Below, one piece after another: positions 1-8,808 of a DNA stretch of 64,000 bases. The DNA lies in contig DASVVO010000026.1 of the NCBI GenBank assembly GCA_036386515.1, forward strand, positions 1 through 64,000. The letters are read 5' to 3'. The translations under genes and the position numbers were made by a program. The stretch is from JAIVJZ01 sp036386515. GTDB taxonomy: Bacteria > Acidobacteriota > Blastocatellia > Pyrinomonadales > Pyrinomonadaceae. Every line of letters begins with the position of its first letter. The stretch's first letter is position 1. The notes beneath the pieces were generated by a model that was given only the letters and a program-made list of their open reading frames with translations, made no database searches and was not told the origin of the DNA.

Positions 1-50
1 GTTCGACATCTCGAACATCGCCCTCTCAAACGTTGATCCGGCTAAAGGAA

Positions 51-341
51 TTAGCGCGGGGTGCTATTCGGGTTGTTGTGTCCCGGCGGGCAGGGGCACT
101 CTCTCACTTCCGCCTCGAACTGTTTGACGCACTTGCCGCGCGTCGTGCTCTTGTCGTTGTCGGTTCTGGCCGTGTTGTCGCAGGCCGACAGGCGGCCTTG
201 AGCCGCGGCCTTGCAGTCTTCACACGCCTGCGTGGTTTGTCCCTGACCGGCCTGCGCCGGAGAGATGTAGTTGAACGGCGCGAGCATGGCCGCCCCCGCC
301 AGAACTAAAATTGATGCCGCGTAAGCGAGGTTTCGTTTCAT
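51..341 (-). CDS. Small secreted six-cysteine protein, function unknown
   Basis: A 96-residue protein. Residues 1 to about 31 look like a Sec signal peptide: a Lys-Arg start, a hydrophobic stretch, and a probable cleavage site after SPAQA. The polar mature part of about 65 residues has six cysteines, including CEDC and CPC motifs, which could form three disulfides outside the cytoplasm. AAGGAG lies a few bases before the ATG, which supports the start. I recognise no family. It stands alone, with no gene for about 230 bases upstream and a gene on the same strand further right. Confidence 0.6.
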   Translation of the reverse strand: MKRNLAYAASILVLAGAAMLAPFNYISPAQAGQGQTTQACEDCKAAAQGRLSACDNTARTDNDKSTTRGKCVKQFEAEVRECPCPPGHNNPNSTPR

Positions 342-574
342 ACTTCACAACTCCTTACCCTTTGGTTCGTTGTCCGATGAATGCCGGAGACGCGCCTTGC
401 GAGCCGCACGCTGCCCGCGCTCCGACAATACTCAAAGGGGGTTAATGGGAACGCGCTCAGGCTAACGCTCTTGACCTGCCGTAGTCAACGCCAACGGCGA
501 ATCGCAACGAAATTATAAGAATCCCGTTCGGCACGGCGACGACGCCGCGCTCGCGCCAACGACGAGGGCGGGCG

Positions 575-2293
575 CTACTGTTGTTTGCGCTGCGCGCGGT
601 AGCCCGCGCCGCGAATCACGCGACCGGCGAGAGCCTGGGTGCGCTCGCCCGCGTCCACGGCGAGTTGGCCGTTGATGATGACGTAGTTGATGCCTTCGGC
701 GTACTGGTTGGGCTGCTCGAAGGTGGCGCGGTCGCGCACGCGCTGCGGGTCGAAGATGGTGATGTCGGCAAACGCGCCGGCGCGCAGCACGCCGCGGTCG
801 CGCAAGTTGACGCGCGCGGCCGAGAGGCCGGTCATCTTGTGGACGGCCTGTTCGAGCGTGAGCAGTTTTTCCTCGCGCACGTAGCGCGCCAGGATGCGCG
901 GGAAGGAACCCCAGCCGCGCGGGTGCGACTTCGTGCCGGAGAGCGCCCCGTCAGTGGCGCGCGCGCCGCTATCGGTGCAGATGGAGACGTGCGGCGAACT
1001 GAGGGCGGCGCGCAGGTCGTTTTCGGTCATCATGAAATAGATCGCGCCCGTTTGGCCTCTGTCCGCGAGGATGAGATCGAAGAGAGCGTCGAGCGGGTCT
1101 TTGTTTTGCGCGGCGGCGATTTGTGAGAGGCGTTGACCCTGCAAGGCTTCGAGCGCGCGATTGTTGACCGAGCCGACGAGCACGCCCTCCGCGCCGCCGC
1201 TGCCGAGATAGATGTTTTCCCAATCGGCGGAATCGGTCGTGATGTCGCGTTTGAGACGCGCGCGCGCGGCGGGGTCGGCGAGGCGCGCGAGCATTCGTTC
1301 CGTGCCGCCTTCGAGCGCCCAAGGCGGGAGGCAGGCGTTGAGCGAAGTGCTGGCGGCGGTGTAAGGGTACACGTCGGCGGTGATCTTCAAGCCTTTGGCG
1401 CGCGCCGCTTCGATGCGCCGGAGAACTTCGGGCATGCGACCCCAGTTCTTCTTGTATGCGGTCTTGAGATGCCAGATGCCGGTGGGGATCGAAGCCCGGC
1501 GCGCGATCTCGAAGACTTCGTCGAGTGAACTATCGAGCGCGTTGGCCTCGCTGCGCTGGTGCGTGGCGTAGACGCCGCCGTAACGCGCGGCGACCTTCGC
1601 CAGTTCGACGATCTCGTCGGTCTGGGCAAAGCGCGCCGGGACGTATTGCAGCGAAGTCGAAAGACCGAGCGCGCCATCCTCCATCGCCTGCGCGACGAGA
1701 CGGCGCATCTCCCGGAGTTCGGCGGCGGTGGGCGCGCGGTTGTCGAAGCCCATGGCGTGAGCGCGCACCTGAGTCGCGCCGACGAAGGTGGCGAAGTTCA
1801 GCCCCAAGCCCTGACGCTCGACGCGGCGGAAGTATTCGGCGAGGGTGCGCCAATCGACCGTGAGGTTGAAGCGGCGATAATAATCTTCGTCCTCCTTGAT
1901 GAGCCGCTCGTTCATCGGCGCAATCGAACCGCCCTCGCCCGTCACCTCCGTCGTCACGCCCTGCATCACCTTGCTCATCGCGCGCGGGTCGATCAGGAGA
2001 TTCGTCTCCGATTGGCCGAGCATGTCTATGAAGCCCGGCGCGACGACGAGGCCGCTCGCGTCAATCGTGCGACGCCCGCGCGGGCGGCGACGCGATTGCG
2101 CGACAAGCTCGATGCGGTCGCCGCGCACGGCCACGTCGGCGCGGCGGGCGGGCGCGCCCGTGCCGTCCACGACGAGGCCGTTCATGATGACCAAGTCGTA
2201 TTCGGCCGCGACGGCGTGAGACGACGGCGGCGTCGAGGCGAGCAAAAGTATGAGCGCAAGCGACAAACTCGCGGCAACGATCAGAGCTTTCAT
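575..2293 (-). CDS. D-aminoacylase-like amidohydrolase, exported
   Basis: A 572-residue protein with an N-terminal signal peptide (residues 1 to about 29), followed by the YDLVIMNGLVVDGTG opening typical of N-acyl-D-amino-acid deacylases and other composite-domain amidohydrolases. Family features further on are THQRSE, the late TDSGA and SHPRGWGSFPR segments, and the closing GVLRAGAFADITIFDP. The family hydrolyses N-acyl-D-amino acids with Zn. After the PGFID strand, however, the usual HxH metal ligands are absent (MLGQSE instead), and the NCG cysteine loop reads TGEGGS. The metal site is therefore altered, and the substrate, or catalysis itself, is uncertain. The neighbour murE is divergent. 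Confidence 0.8.
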   Translation of the reverse strand: MKALIVAASLSLALILLLASTPPSSHAVAAEYDLVIMNGLVVDGTGAPARRADVAVRGDRIELVAQSRRRPRGRRTIDASGLVVAPGFIDMLGQSETNLLIDPRAMSKVMQGVTTEVTGEGGSIAPMNERLIKEDEDYYRRFNLTVDWRTLAEYFRRVERQGLGLNFATFVGATQVRAHAMGFDNRAPTAAELREMRRLVAQAMEDGALGLSTSLQYVPARFAQTDEIVELAKVAARYGGVYATHQRSEANALDSSLDEVFEIARRASIPTGIWHLKTAYKKNWGRMPEVLRRIEAARAKGLKITADVYPYTAASTSLNACLPPWALEGGTERMLARLADPAARARLKRDITTDSADWENIYLGSGGAEGVLVGSVNNRALEALQGQRLSQIAAAQNKDPLDALFDLILADRGQTGAIYFMMTENDLRAALSSPHVSICTDSGARATDGALSGTKSHPRGWGSFPRILARYVREEKLLTLEQAVHKMTGLSAARVNLRDRGVLRAGAFADITIFDPQRVRDRATFEQPNQYAEGINYVIINGQLAVDAGERTQALAGRVIRGAGYRAQRKQQ

Positions 2294-2427
2294 TTATCCT
2301 CCACGGAGAACGAACGGGTGAGCGGCGGCGTCGCCGCATGGTAATGCTTTCGCGCCGGGGATGTAAACTGTCTCGAAAATTCGCGGGCGCATGCAAACTC
2401 GCGGCTCCTCACGGGCAGGGCTTGAAT

Positions 2428-2433
2428 TATAAT
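2428..2433 (+). promoter_or_regulatory. Possible -10 box for murE
   Basis: A perfect TATAAT lies 43 bases before the murE ATG in an otherwise GC-rich gap. No good -35 box is found at 16 to 18 bases, so the assignment is tentative. Confidence 0.3.
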
Positions 2434-2476
2434 CGAGAGACGATGTGCGAGAGAGAAGGGAGCAACCGAAACCACC

Positions 2477-4000
2477 ATGCCGGATGCTACGGGGCGGAAT
2501 AGACGCGCGACTCTGGAAGACGTGGCGCGAGCGACGGGCGGCGTCCTATCGGGCGCGGGCGACGCGAGCGCGGGCGTCGTGTCGGACGTGACGCATGATT
2601 CGCGCGAGGCGCGGCCGGGGAGTCTCTTCGTGGCGATTCGGGGCGCGAAACTGGACGCGCATAGTTTCGTCGCCCGGGTGATGGCCGGGGGCGCGTTGGG
2701 CGTGATCTCGGAGCGCGCGCGCCCGTCGGATTTCGAGGGCGCGTGGATCGAGGTGGCGGACGCGCGCGTCGCACTGGCGCGGGCGGCGGCGGAAGTGCAG
2801 GGGCATCCATCGCGCGAACTCAAGCTCGTCGGCATCACCGGCACGAACGGCAAGACCACGACGGCGCACCTGCTGGCGGCCGTGTGCGAGGCGGCGGGCG
2901 AGCGCGTGGCGGTGCTCGGCACGGTGGGCTATCGCATCGGCGACGAGCAGTTCAAGGCCGAGCACACGACGCCGGAAGCGAGCGCGGTGCAACGCTTCCT
3001 GCGGCGCGCGGTCGGGGCGGGTTGCACGGTGGCCGTGATGGAGAGTTCGTCGCAGGCTCTAGACCTCCGGCGTTGCGACGCGCTCGCATACGAGGTCGCC
3101 GTCTTCACCAATCTCACGCAGGATCATCTCGACTATCACGGCACGATGGAAGACTACTTCGAGGCCAAACGCCGACTCTTCGACGGGCGGCTCGGCGCGC
3201 CCCCCCGCGTCTCCATCATCAACGCGGACGATTCCTACGGCGTGCGGCTCGCGGCGGAACTCCGGCGGGGCGGCGCGCGCGTCATTACCTTTGCGCTCGA
3301 CGCGGAGGCGGATGTGCGGGCGCGCGACGTTGAGTACACGCTCGACGGCATGCGTTTCACGCTCGGCGCGCCGGGCGCGGAGTCGGCCGTCAATTCGCCG
3401 CTCGTCGGGCGGCCGCACATCTCCAACATGCTCGCGGCCGCGGCGTGCGGCCTCGCGCTCGGCTACGATCTCGCGTTGATGGCGCGCGCCTTTGCGACCT
3501 GCGCGGGCGCGCCCGGCCGCTTCGAGCGCGTCGGGCACGAGGCCGGAGACTTCGCCGTCGTCGTCGATTACGCGCATACGGACGACGCGCTGAGAAACGT
3601 GCTCTCGACGGCGCGCGACGTGGTGGCGCGCGGCGGGCGCGTGATCACGGTCTTCGGCTGCGGCGGCGACCGCGACCGCACGAAACGCGCGCCGATGGGC
3701 GAGGCTGCCGCCTCCCTCAGCGACATCGTCATCCTCACCTCCGACAACCCGCGCACCGAAGACCCGGAGACGATTCTCGCCGATACGGAAGTCGGCCTCC
3801 GGCGCGTGGCGGGTAAGTCGTATGTGAAACTCGCGGATCGGCGCGAGGCGATCTTTCGCGCCGTCGCGGAAGCGCGCGCGGGCGATGTGGTGGTGATCGC
3901 GGGCAAGGGGCACGAGGACTACCAGATCATCGGGACGGAGACCATCCGCTTCGACGACCGGCAAGTGGCGCGCGAAGCCCTGGCGGCGCGTCTTGTTTAA
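2477..4000 (+). CDS. murE: UDP-N-acetylmuramoyl-L-alanyl-D-glutamate--2,6-diaminopimelate ligase
   Basis: A 507-residue Mur ligase that adds meso-diaminopimelate to UDP-MurNAc-L-Ala-D-Glu in the cytoplasm, using ATP. Three domains follow in order: the UDP-substrate domain (HDSREARPGSLFVAIRG near residue 40), the ATPase domain with P-loop GTNGKTTTAHL at about 120-130, and the C-terminal domain with DNPRTEDP at about 423-430. The DNPR sequence is the known specificity loop of DAP-adding, not lysine-adding, MurE. A GAAGGGAG stretch precedes the ATG. It stands apart from a full dcw cluster; the next gene starts 10 bases after the stop. The lysA gene for DAP decarboxylase lies 5.5 kb downstream. 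Confidence 0.95.
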   Translation: MPDATGRNRRATLEDVARATGGVLSGAGDASAGVVSDVTHDSREARPGSLFVAIRGAKLDAHSFVARVMAGGALGVISERARPSDFEGAWIEVADARVALARAAAEVQGHPSRELKLVGITGTNGKTTTAHLLAAVCEAAGERVAVLGTVGYRIGDEQFKAEHTTPEASAVQRFLRRAVGAGCTVAVMESSSQALDLRRCDALAYEVAVFTNLTQDHLDYHGTMEDYFEAKRRLFDGRLGAPPRVSIINADDSYGVRLAAELRRGGARVITFALDAEADVRARDVEYTLDGMRFTLGAPGAESAVNSPLVGRPHISNMLAAAACGLALGYDLALMARAFATCAGAPGRFERVGHEAGDFAVVVDYAHTDDALRNVLSTARDVVARGGRVITVFGCGGDRDRTKRAPMGEAAASLSDIVILTSDNPRTEDPETILADTEVGLRRVAGKSYVKLADRREAIFRAVAEARAGDVVVIAGKGHEDYQIIGTETIRFDDRQVAREALAARLV

Positions 4001-4010
4001 AGGTCGTGCG

Positions 4011-4568
4011 ATGAGACGAGGCTGGCCGTGGCTCGCGATGGCGATCGTGGCGGCCGTCGCCGCGCTGCAACTCCGGCGACAAGGCCGTCTGTGGTTGTGC
4101 GAGTGCGGTCGCGTGCTCGTGTGGGCGGGGGATGCGTGGGGCGCGGATAATTCTCAACACCTGTTTGACCCGTACAGCTTCACGCACGTCCTGCACGGGT
4201 TCGTCTTCTGCGGGGTGTTGGCGTGGGCGTGGCCGCGCGTCGGGTGGGAGTGGCGGCTCGCGCTCGCGGTCTCGATCGAGGCGTTATGGGAAGTGGTCGA
4301 GAACTCGGCCTTCGTCATCAACCGCTACCGCGAAGCCACCCTCGCGCTCGGCTATCAGGGCGACACCGTCATCAATTCCTTCGGCGACATCATCGCGTGC
4401 GCGTTCGGATTCGTGTTAGCCCGCCGCCTCGGGCTGCGCCTCACGCTCTTCGCCTTCGCGCTCACCGAAATCGCGCTTCTCATCTGGATCAGGGACAGCC
4501 TGTTGCTCAACGTCTTGATGCTGCTCTACCCGGTGGACGCGATCAAGGCGTGGCAGATGAATCACTGA
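4011..4568 (+). CDS. DUF2585 family membrane protein
   Basis: A 185-residue protein with about five hydrophobic segments. It resembles the DUF2585 (UPF0314) family in the conserved block around DPYSFTHVLHG, the SIEALWEVVENSAFVINRYRE segment, and GDTVINSFGDI. The function is unknown; the conserved His, Glu, Asn and Arg within membrane segments suggest an enzyme or transporter. I chose the ATG 10 bases after the murE stop; a TTG 18 bases earlier would overlap murE. The tight spacing suggests co-transcription with murE. Confidence 0.75.
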   Translation: MRRGWPWLAMAIVAAVAALQLRRQGRLWLCECGRVLVWAGDAWGADNSQHLFDPYSFTHVLHGFVFCGVLAWAWPRVGWEWRLALAVSIEALWEVVENSAFVINRYREATLALGYQGDTVINSFGDIIACAFGFVLARRLGLRLTLFAFALTEIALLIWIRDSLLLNVLMLLYPVDAIKAWQMNH

Positions 4569-4658
4569 GCGTGGGCGAAAAGGCGGGCGATAATAATTAG
4601 TGGAAAGTGACCGGCGCAGGTTAGCGCGGATGGGCGCGCGTCGGCGTATGGATGCGAA

Positions 4659-4865
4659 TCAGGTTAGTCCTAATTCCTTTTTGGCGTCTGCCAGCGAGAG
4701 TGTCGGCTCGCCGTCTTCCTCGCGCTTCGCGGCGCGAAGGTCGAGCAGGTCTTCAACGTCATCGAGCAATTCCTGCAAGGCAAGAAACTCTTCATAGGGC
4801 AACACGACAAATTCCTTCTTGCCATTCTTGCTTAAAATTTCCGGGTGCAAGGTGATTCTGCTCAT
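4659..4865 (-). CDS. Antitoxin of RelE-type toxin-antitoxin pair
   Basis: A 68-residue acidic protein. Its first half, with EFVVLPYEEFLALQELLDD, resembles Phd/YefM-like antitoxins, and the tail LADAKKELGL is probably the toxin-binding helix. It follows the RelE-like toxin by 5 bases, so the pair is ordered toxin then antitoxin, as in higBA. It should neutralise the toxin by binding it and probably represses its own promoter. The pair is less GC-rich than the flanking genes, in keeping with mobile TA cassettes. Confidence 0.7.
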   Translation of the reverse strand: MSRITLHPEILSKNGKKEFVVLPYEEFLALQELLDDVEDLLDLRAAKREEDGEPTLSLADAKKELGLT

Positions 4866-4870
4866 AGCTT

Positions 4871-5119
4871 TTAAGAATACGCGTCTCTTCGATGTCTGAT
4901 TCGATAAATTAGCACTTTGTCGCCCACAGTCTCAAACAGTACGCGGTAATCGCCGACCCTCAGACGGTATTCGGGCGTGAAATTAGTGAGCCGCTTTACA
5001 TCTCCCGCCAGATTGTTTTGCAAGGCTTCAATCTTCGACATTATCCGGCGTCTATCTTCCGGCGTGAACGACTTCATATCTTTAACCGCACGCGGTTTGA
5101 ACTCAATCTGATAAATCAC
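4871..5119 (-). CDS. RelE/ParE family toxin
   Basis: An 82-residue basic protein with the RelE/ParE fold signature: IEFKPRAVKDMKSF at the start, a helix with DRRRIMSKIEAL, then YRLRVGDYRVLFE and the closing IYRIRHRRDAYS. RelE members cut mRNA at the ribosome; the RVGDYR and HRRDAY residues match the mRNase branch (RelE/YoeB-like) better than ParE gyrase poisons, but this is inference. The start is a GTG. It is the first gene of the pair, with the antitoxin 5 bases downstream. Confidence 0.8.
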   Translation of the reverse strand: MIYQIEFKPRAVKDMKSFTPEDRRRIMSKIEALQNNLAGDVKRLTNFTPEYRLRVGDYRVLFETVGDKVLIYRIRHRRDAYS

Positions 5120-5130
5120 TTCTCAGTCTC

Positions 5131-6588
5131 TCAGATTTCATCTTCCCCCGCGCGCGTGGATTGAGACGCGATGCGGTTGTTGTGCCGCGCCCAGTACCAG
5201 TAGACGGGCAGGCCGAGCAGGATCAGGCCGAGGCCGATGAGCGCCTGCACGGGCGTGGTCAGGAGCGTGTTGACGAGCAACCAGCCGGTGACGAGCAGGA
5301 AGAGGATGGGCACGACGGGGTAGCCCCACGCGCGGTAGGGGCGTTCGGCGTCGGGCATGCGGCGGCGGAAGATGAAGACGGAGGCCGTCGTCAGCCCGTA
5401 GAAAATCCAGGAGCCGAAGACGACGTAGTCGGTCAGCGTGTCGAATGAACCGGAGAGGGCGAGGAGTCCCGCCCAAAAGCCTTGCAGGACGAGCGCGCCG
5501 ATGGGCACGTGGGTCTTCGGCGAGAGGCGCGCGAGGTTTTGGAAGAACAGCCCGTCGCGCGCCATCGCGTAAGGGACGCGCGCGCCCGTCAAAATGGAAG
5601 TGTGCAGCGTGCCCACGGAAGAGAAGAGGAGCGCGGCGGCGATCAAACTGACGGCGAAGGGGCCGAGGAACGTGCGCGCCACTTCCGAGGCGACCGACGA
5701 GGCTGAGGGCACGCTCGCCACCTCCGTCGGCGAGAGCGCGTAGAAGTAAGCGATGTTGACGAAGACGTAGAGCGAGATGATCGTGATCATGCCGCCGATG
5801 AGCGCGAGCGGGATGTTGCGCTGCGGGTTCTTCACCTCGCCCGCCACGAGCGTCAGGTTGTTCCAGCCGTCGTAGCCCCAGAGCGCGCCGAGCATGGCCG
5901 CGCCGAAGCCCGCCATCCCGGCGCGCGCGTTCGCGCCCACGCCCTCGCACGCGCCGCCCGCGTTCGTCATCCCGAAGTGCGACCAGTCGCCGCCCTGCGC
6001 GAACAGCAGCGCGCCGAGGCCGACGAACAAAACGAGCGCGATCTTGACGCCCGTCAGCACGGTCGCGATATGACCGCTCACCACGACCGCCGCGCAGTTG
6101 ATGATGGTGACGACGGCGATGGCGGAGAGCGCGACCACCTGCAAATAGCCGAAGGGGAGCGCGAAGCCGCCGAGGTTGAGCGTGAAGAAAGTCGCGTTGA
6201 GCGCACCATTCGTGAGGATGTTGAGGAAGATGGCGAAGGCGACGGCGACGGAGGCCTGCGAGCCGGTCTTGGCGATGAAGATTTGCATCCAGCCGTAGAG
6301 GAAGCCGAGCCGCGCGCCGTAAGCCTCGCGCACGAAGACGTACTCGCCGCCCGCGCGCGGCATCATCGCGGCGAGTTCCGCGTAGGTGAGCGCGCCCGCG
6401 AGCGAGAGCAGTCCGGCCGCCACCCACACCGCGACGACCATGCCCGGCGTCGAGACGTTGCAGGTCATCACGCGCGCCTTCAAAAAGACGCCCGTGCCGA
6501 TGACGTTGCCGATCACGATGGAGACGGCCGCGAGCAGCGTCAGGCCGCGAATGAGTTTGACGTTATCCGTTAAAGGGTTGGTTGACAT
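5131..6588 (-). CDS. APC family amino acid permease
   Basis: A 485-residue protein with about 12 membrane helices. The first helix carries IGNVIGTGVFLK, the unwound GxG substrate-binding motif of the amino acid-polyamine-organocation superfamily, and the second block GALTYAELAAMMPRAGGEYVFVREAYG is typical of the LAT/basic amino acid branch. It should sit in the inner membrane and move amino acids by exchange or H+ symport; the substrate cannot be told. It ends 11 bases before the toxin gene of the TA pair. No clear Shine-Dalgarno precedes the ATG. Confidence 0.9.
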   Translation of the reverse strand: MSTNPLTDNVKLIRGLTLLAAVSIVIGNVIGTGVFLKARVMTCNVSTPGMVVAVWVAAGLLSLAGALTYAELAAMMPRAGGEYVFVREAYGARLGFLYGWMQIFIAKTGSQASVAVAFAIFLNILTNGALNATFFTLNLGGFALPFGYLQVVALSAIAVVTIINCAAVVVSGHIATVLTGVKIALVLFVGLGALLFAQGGDWSHFGMTNAGGACEGVGANARAGMAGFGAAMLGALWGYDGWNNLTLVAGEVKNPQRNIPLALIGGMITIISLYVFVNIAYFYALSPTEVASVPSASSVASEVARTFLGPFAVSLIAAALLFSSVGTLHTSILTGARVPYAMARDGLFFQNLARLSPKTHVPIGALVLQGFWAGLLALSGSFDTLTDYVVFGSWIFYGLTTASVFIFRRRMPDAERPYRAWGYPVVPILFLLVTGWLLVNTLLTTPVQALIGLGLILLGLPVYWYWARHNNRIASQSTRAGEDEI

Positions 6589-6652
6589 AGGTGTGGCTTG
6601 TGCGTTCCCGGTGGTGCGGTCGTCGGTTCGCTGCTCTCGCGCGCCGTGTGTT

Positions 6653-7156
6653 TTATCCGCGCCCGGCCTGGCGTCCGTCAGGCTGGACGGGCGTGTTCTG
6701 AAAAGCGGCGATGCTCCACTTGCCGCCCTCTCTCGTCATGATCATCGTATTCATGCCCCGAGCCTTCATCGGTTGGTCGTTGACTTTAAACTCCAGATTC
6801 CACTCGACGTGGGCGACCGCCACGTCCGGGCGCAGCAGGCGGATGCTTTTCACGGTGGCAACGTTGCGACTGTCTTTGTAGATGGTGGTGAAGATTTGAA
6901 CGTGCCCGCGTTCGATCTCCTCGCGGCCTTTGATGTACATTCCGTTGACCACGACATAGTCTGCGTCGGCTGCGAACTGCGCGGCGAAGGCTTTGCCGTC
7001 ATGCGCGTTCCAGGCGTCCTGCACGCCCTGCACCACCCGCCTGATGGCCGTCTCGTCCGCGCCCGAAAGTTTCGGAGTTTGCGCGTAGCCCGACTGCGCG
7101 CCCGCCAACAAGAGCGCGAGAGCGAGGCATGCGAACATGTTCATACGTTGAGACAT
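6653..7156 (-). CDS. SnoaL-like (SgcJ/EcaC, DUF4440 type) secreted protein
   Basis: A 167-residue protein. Residues 1 to about 26 form a signal peptide ending SGYAQ. The rest is a single NTF2-like alpha+beta cone: the helix DETAIRRVVQGVQDAWNAHDGKAFAAQFAADADYVVVNGMYIKGREEIERGH, then beta strands ending GGKWSIAAFQNTPV. The family (SgcJ/EcaC) is widespread and mostly without a proven reaction. The ATG is chosen because AGGAGG lies 8 bases upstream; a GTG one codon earlier is less well placed. Confidence 0.8.
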   Translation of the reverse strand: MSQRMNMFACLALALLLAGAQSGYAQTPKLSGADETAIRRVVQGVQDAWNAHDGKAFAAQFAADADYVVVNGMYIKGREEIERGHVQIFTTIYKDSRNVATVKSIRLLRPDVAVAHVEWNLEFKVNDQPMKARGMNTMIMTREGGKWSIAAFQNTPVQPDGRQAGRG

Positions 7157-7286
7157 CACGGAATCCTCCTGTATCTGCCGTTGAAGGTGAAACGCGAGCC
7201 GTTACGGCCGATGAGCGCGCCGCAAGCTGCCGGGAAGCAATAAGTTTGCGATAACGAATGCACGCGCGCCTGATTGTCGGCGAAGT

Positions 7287-8744
7287 TCAGGCTCTGCGTC
7301 TAGCCCTCGCCGTGCCGGTCAAAGCCTGCGCGGCCGCTTCGCCCGTCACCACCGCGCCCTCCATGAAGCCCTGCCAGTCGGCGAGATGTTCGCCCGCGAA
7401 GAGAACTTTGCCGTGCGGCTTTTGCAGGGCGGGGCGGACGGTGAACCACTGCCCCGGCCGATAGACGGCGTATGCGCCGCGCGTGTAGGGGTCGCGTTGC
7501 CAGGGCATGGACTGGATGGCGCGCGCGAGGCGCGGGGCGCGCGCGTCGAGCGGCAACAGATCGCGCGTGATGATCTCCATGCGCCGCGCGTCTCCCTGCG
7601 CGGCCAGCACGTCGGCCTTCTCGCCGATGGCGTAGCTGCACAAAATTCCCTGCGCGCCGGGTTGGTCGCGCGTGCTGTGAAAATAGTAGTGCGAGGTTAC
7701 GTCGCTGACGAGCGAGAAGTTTTCCGCGCCCCAGAAACGCTCGTCGAAGAGAATCTGATTTTTGACGATGCGCGAATATTGGAGACGCTCGGCGGCGTCG
7801 CGCTGCGCGGCGGGCAGCGGCGGGTCGAACTTGATGCGGTCGAGCGTGCGCGCCGGGACGGTGCAGATGCAGGCATCGGCGACATGCAACGCGCCGCTCG
7901 CCGTTCTCACCGTGACGCGCCCGCCGCGCTGCTGGCGTATCTCGACGACCGGCGCGCCCGTGCGGATCGAATCCTCGCCGATGCGTTTGGCAAACTCCTC
8001 GACGAGGCGTGAGTTGCCGCCCACGATCTTGAAGTCCATCTCGTTGGCGGGACTCGACTCGAAATACTCGGAGGCGGCGGCGTAGGCCGAAACCTGACGG
8101 ATGGATTCGCCAAAGTCGGTGCTGTCTTGCAGGTCGCGCAGCAGGAGGTCGTCGGGCGTGAAGCCGATCTCTTCGAGCCACGTCCACCAATCGTAGCGGT
8201 CGAGCCGTTCGCGTTCGCGCGGTTTGTAGCCGTGATAAGTTTTCTTGAACTTCTCGAAGGCCGTATTGGCCGCGGCCGAGAAATCCCAGGAGCCGGGGCG
8301 GGAGACGCGCCCGTCGCGCATGAGCGACGCCTCGAAGCGATGATCCTTGAGCGGAATCTGAAACTCGGCGCAGAGCGCGCGCAGGCGTTCGTGGCTCGCG
8401 CCGATCCACTCGCCGCCGAGTTCGCAGACGAGTTCGGGATTCCGGTCGAAGCGAAACGAGTGGACGCGCCCGCCGCGTCGCTCTCTCGCTTCGAGCACCG
8501 TCACGTCCCACCCGGCGCGCTTCAAGGCGTAGGCGGCGGCGAGACCTGAGAGACCCGCCCCGACGACGATGCACCTATGGCGCGTGCCGGGGCGGGCGCG
8601 CCGCCGTATCTGCGCCGTCGCATCGCTCAACAGCAACGGGGCGGCGAGCGCGGCCGCCCCGGCGGCTTTGAGAAACGCGCGACGCGTCGGACGCTCTGCG
8701 GAGTTCGACGTGTTGTTATCGGCCGGTGTGGTTTGAGATGGCAA
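7287..8744 (-). CDS. Tat-exported flavin monoamine oxidase
   Basis: A 485-residue FAD-dependent amine oxidase. The N-terminus carries a twin-arginine signal (TRRAFLKAAGAAALAAP, residues 20-36), so it is probably folded with FAD and exported. The dinucleotide-binding motif is VVGAGLSGLAAAYALKRAG followed by the ERRGGR loop, and the C-terminal FAD contact is LFAGEHLADWQGFMEGAVVTG. The family oxidises primary amines to aldehydes with release of NH3 and H2O2. The start is probably TTG, with AAGGG just upstream. It stands as a single gene. Confidence 0.88.
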   Translation of the reverse strand: MPSQTTPADNNTSNSAERPTRRAFLKAAGAAALAAPLLLSDATAQIRRRARPGTRHRCIVVGAGLSGLAAAYALKRAGWDVTVLEARERRGGRVHSFRFDRNPELVCELGGEWIGASHERLRALCAEFQIPLKDHRFEASLMRDGRVSRPGSWDFSAAANTAFEKFKKTYHGYKPRERERLDRYDWWTWLEEIGFTPDDLLLRDLQDSTDFGESIRQVSAYAAASEYFESSPANEMDFKIVGGNSRLVEEFAKRIGEDSIRTGAPVVEIRQQRGGRVTVRTASGALHVADACICTVPARTLDRIKFDPPLPAAQRDAAERLQYSRIVKNQILFDERFWGAENFSLVSDVTSHYYFHSTRDQPGAQGILCSYAIGEKADVLAAQGDARRMEIITRDLLPLDARAPRLARAIQSMPWQRDPYTRGAYAVYRPGQWFTVRPALQKPHGKVLFAGEHLADWQGFMEGAVVTGEAAAQALTGTARARRRA

Positions 8745-8808
8745 GAACCCTTATTTCCTTCCGCGAAGAAGCATTGATTGAAAGCGTGTAAACAAGACTC
8801 GGAGCCGA

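Noticed and set aside
581..1126. Plus-strand frame opposite the D-aminoacylase gene
   Set aside because: A shadow of the minus-strand gene with no signal, RBS or domain.
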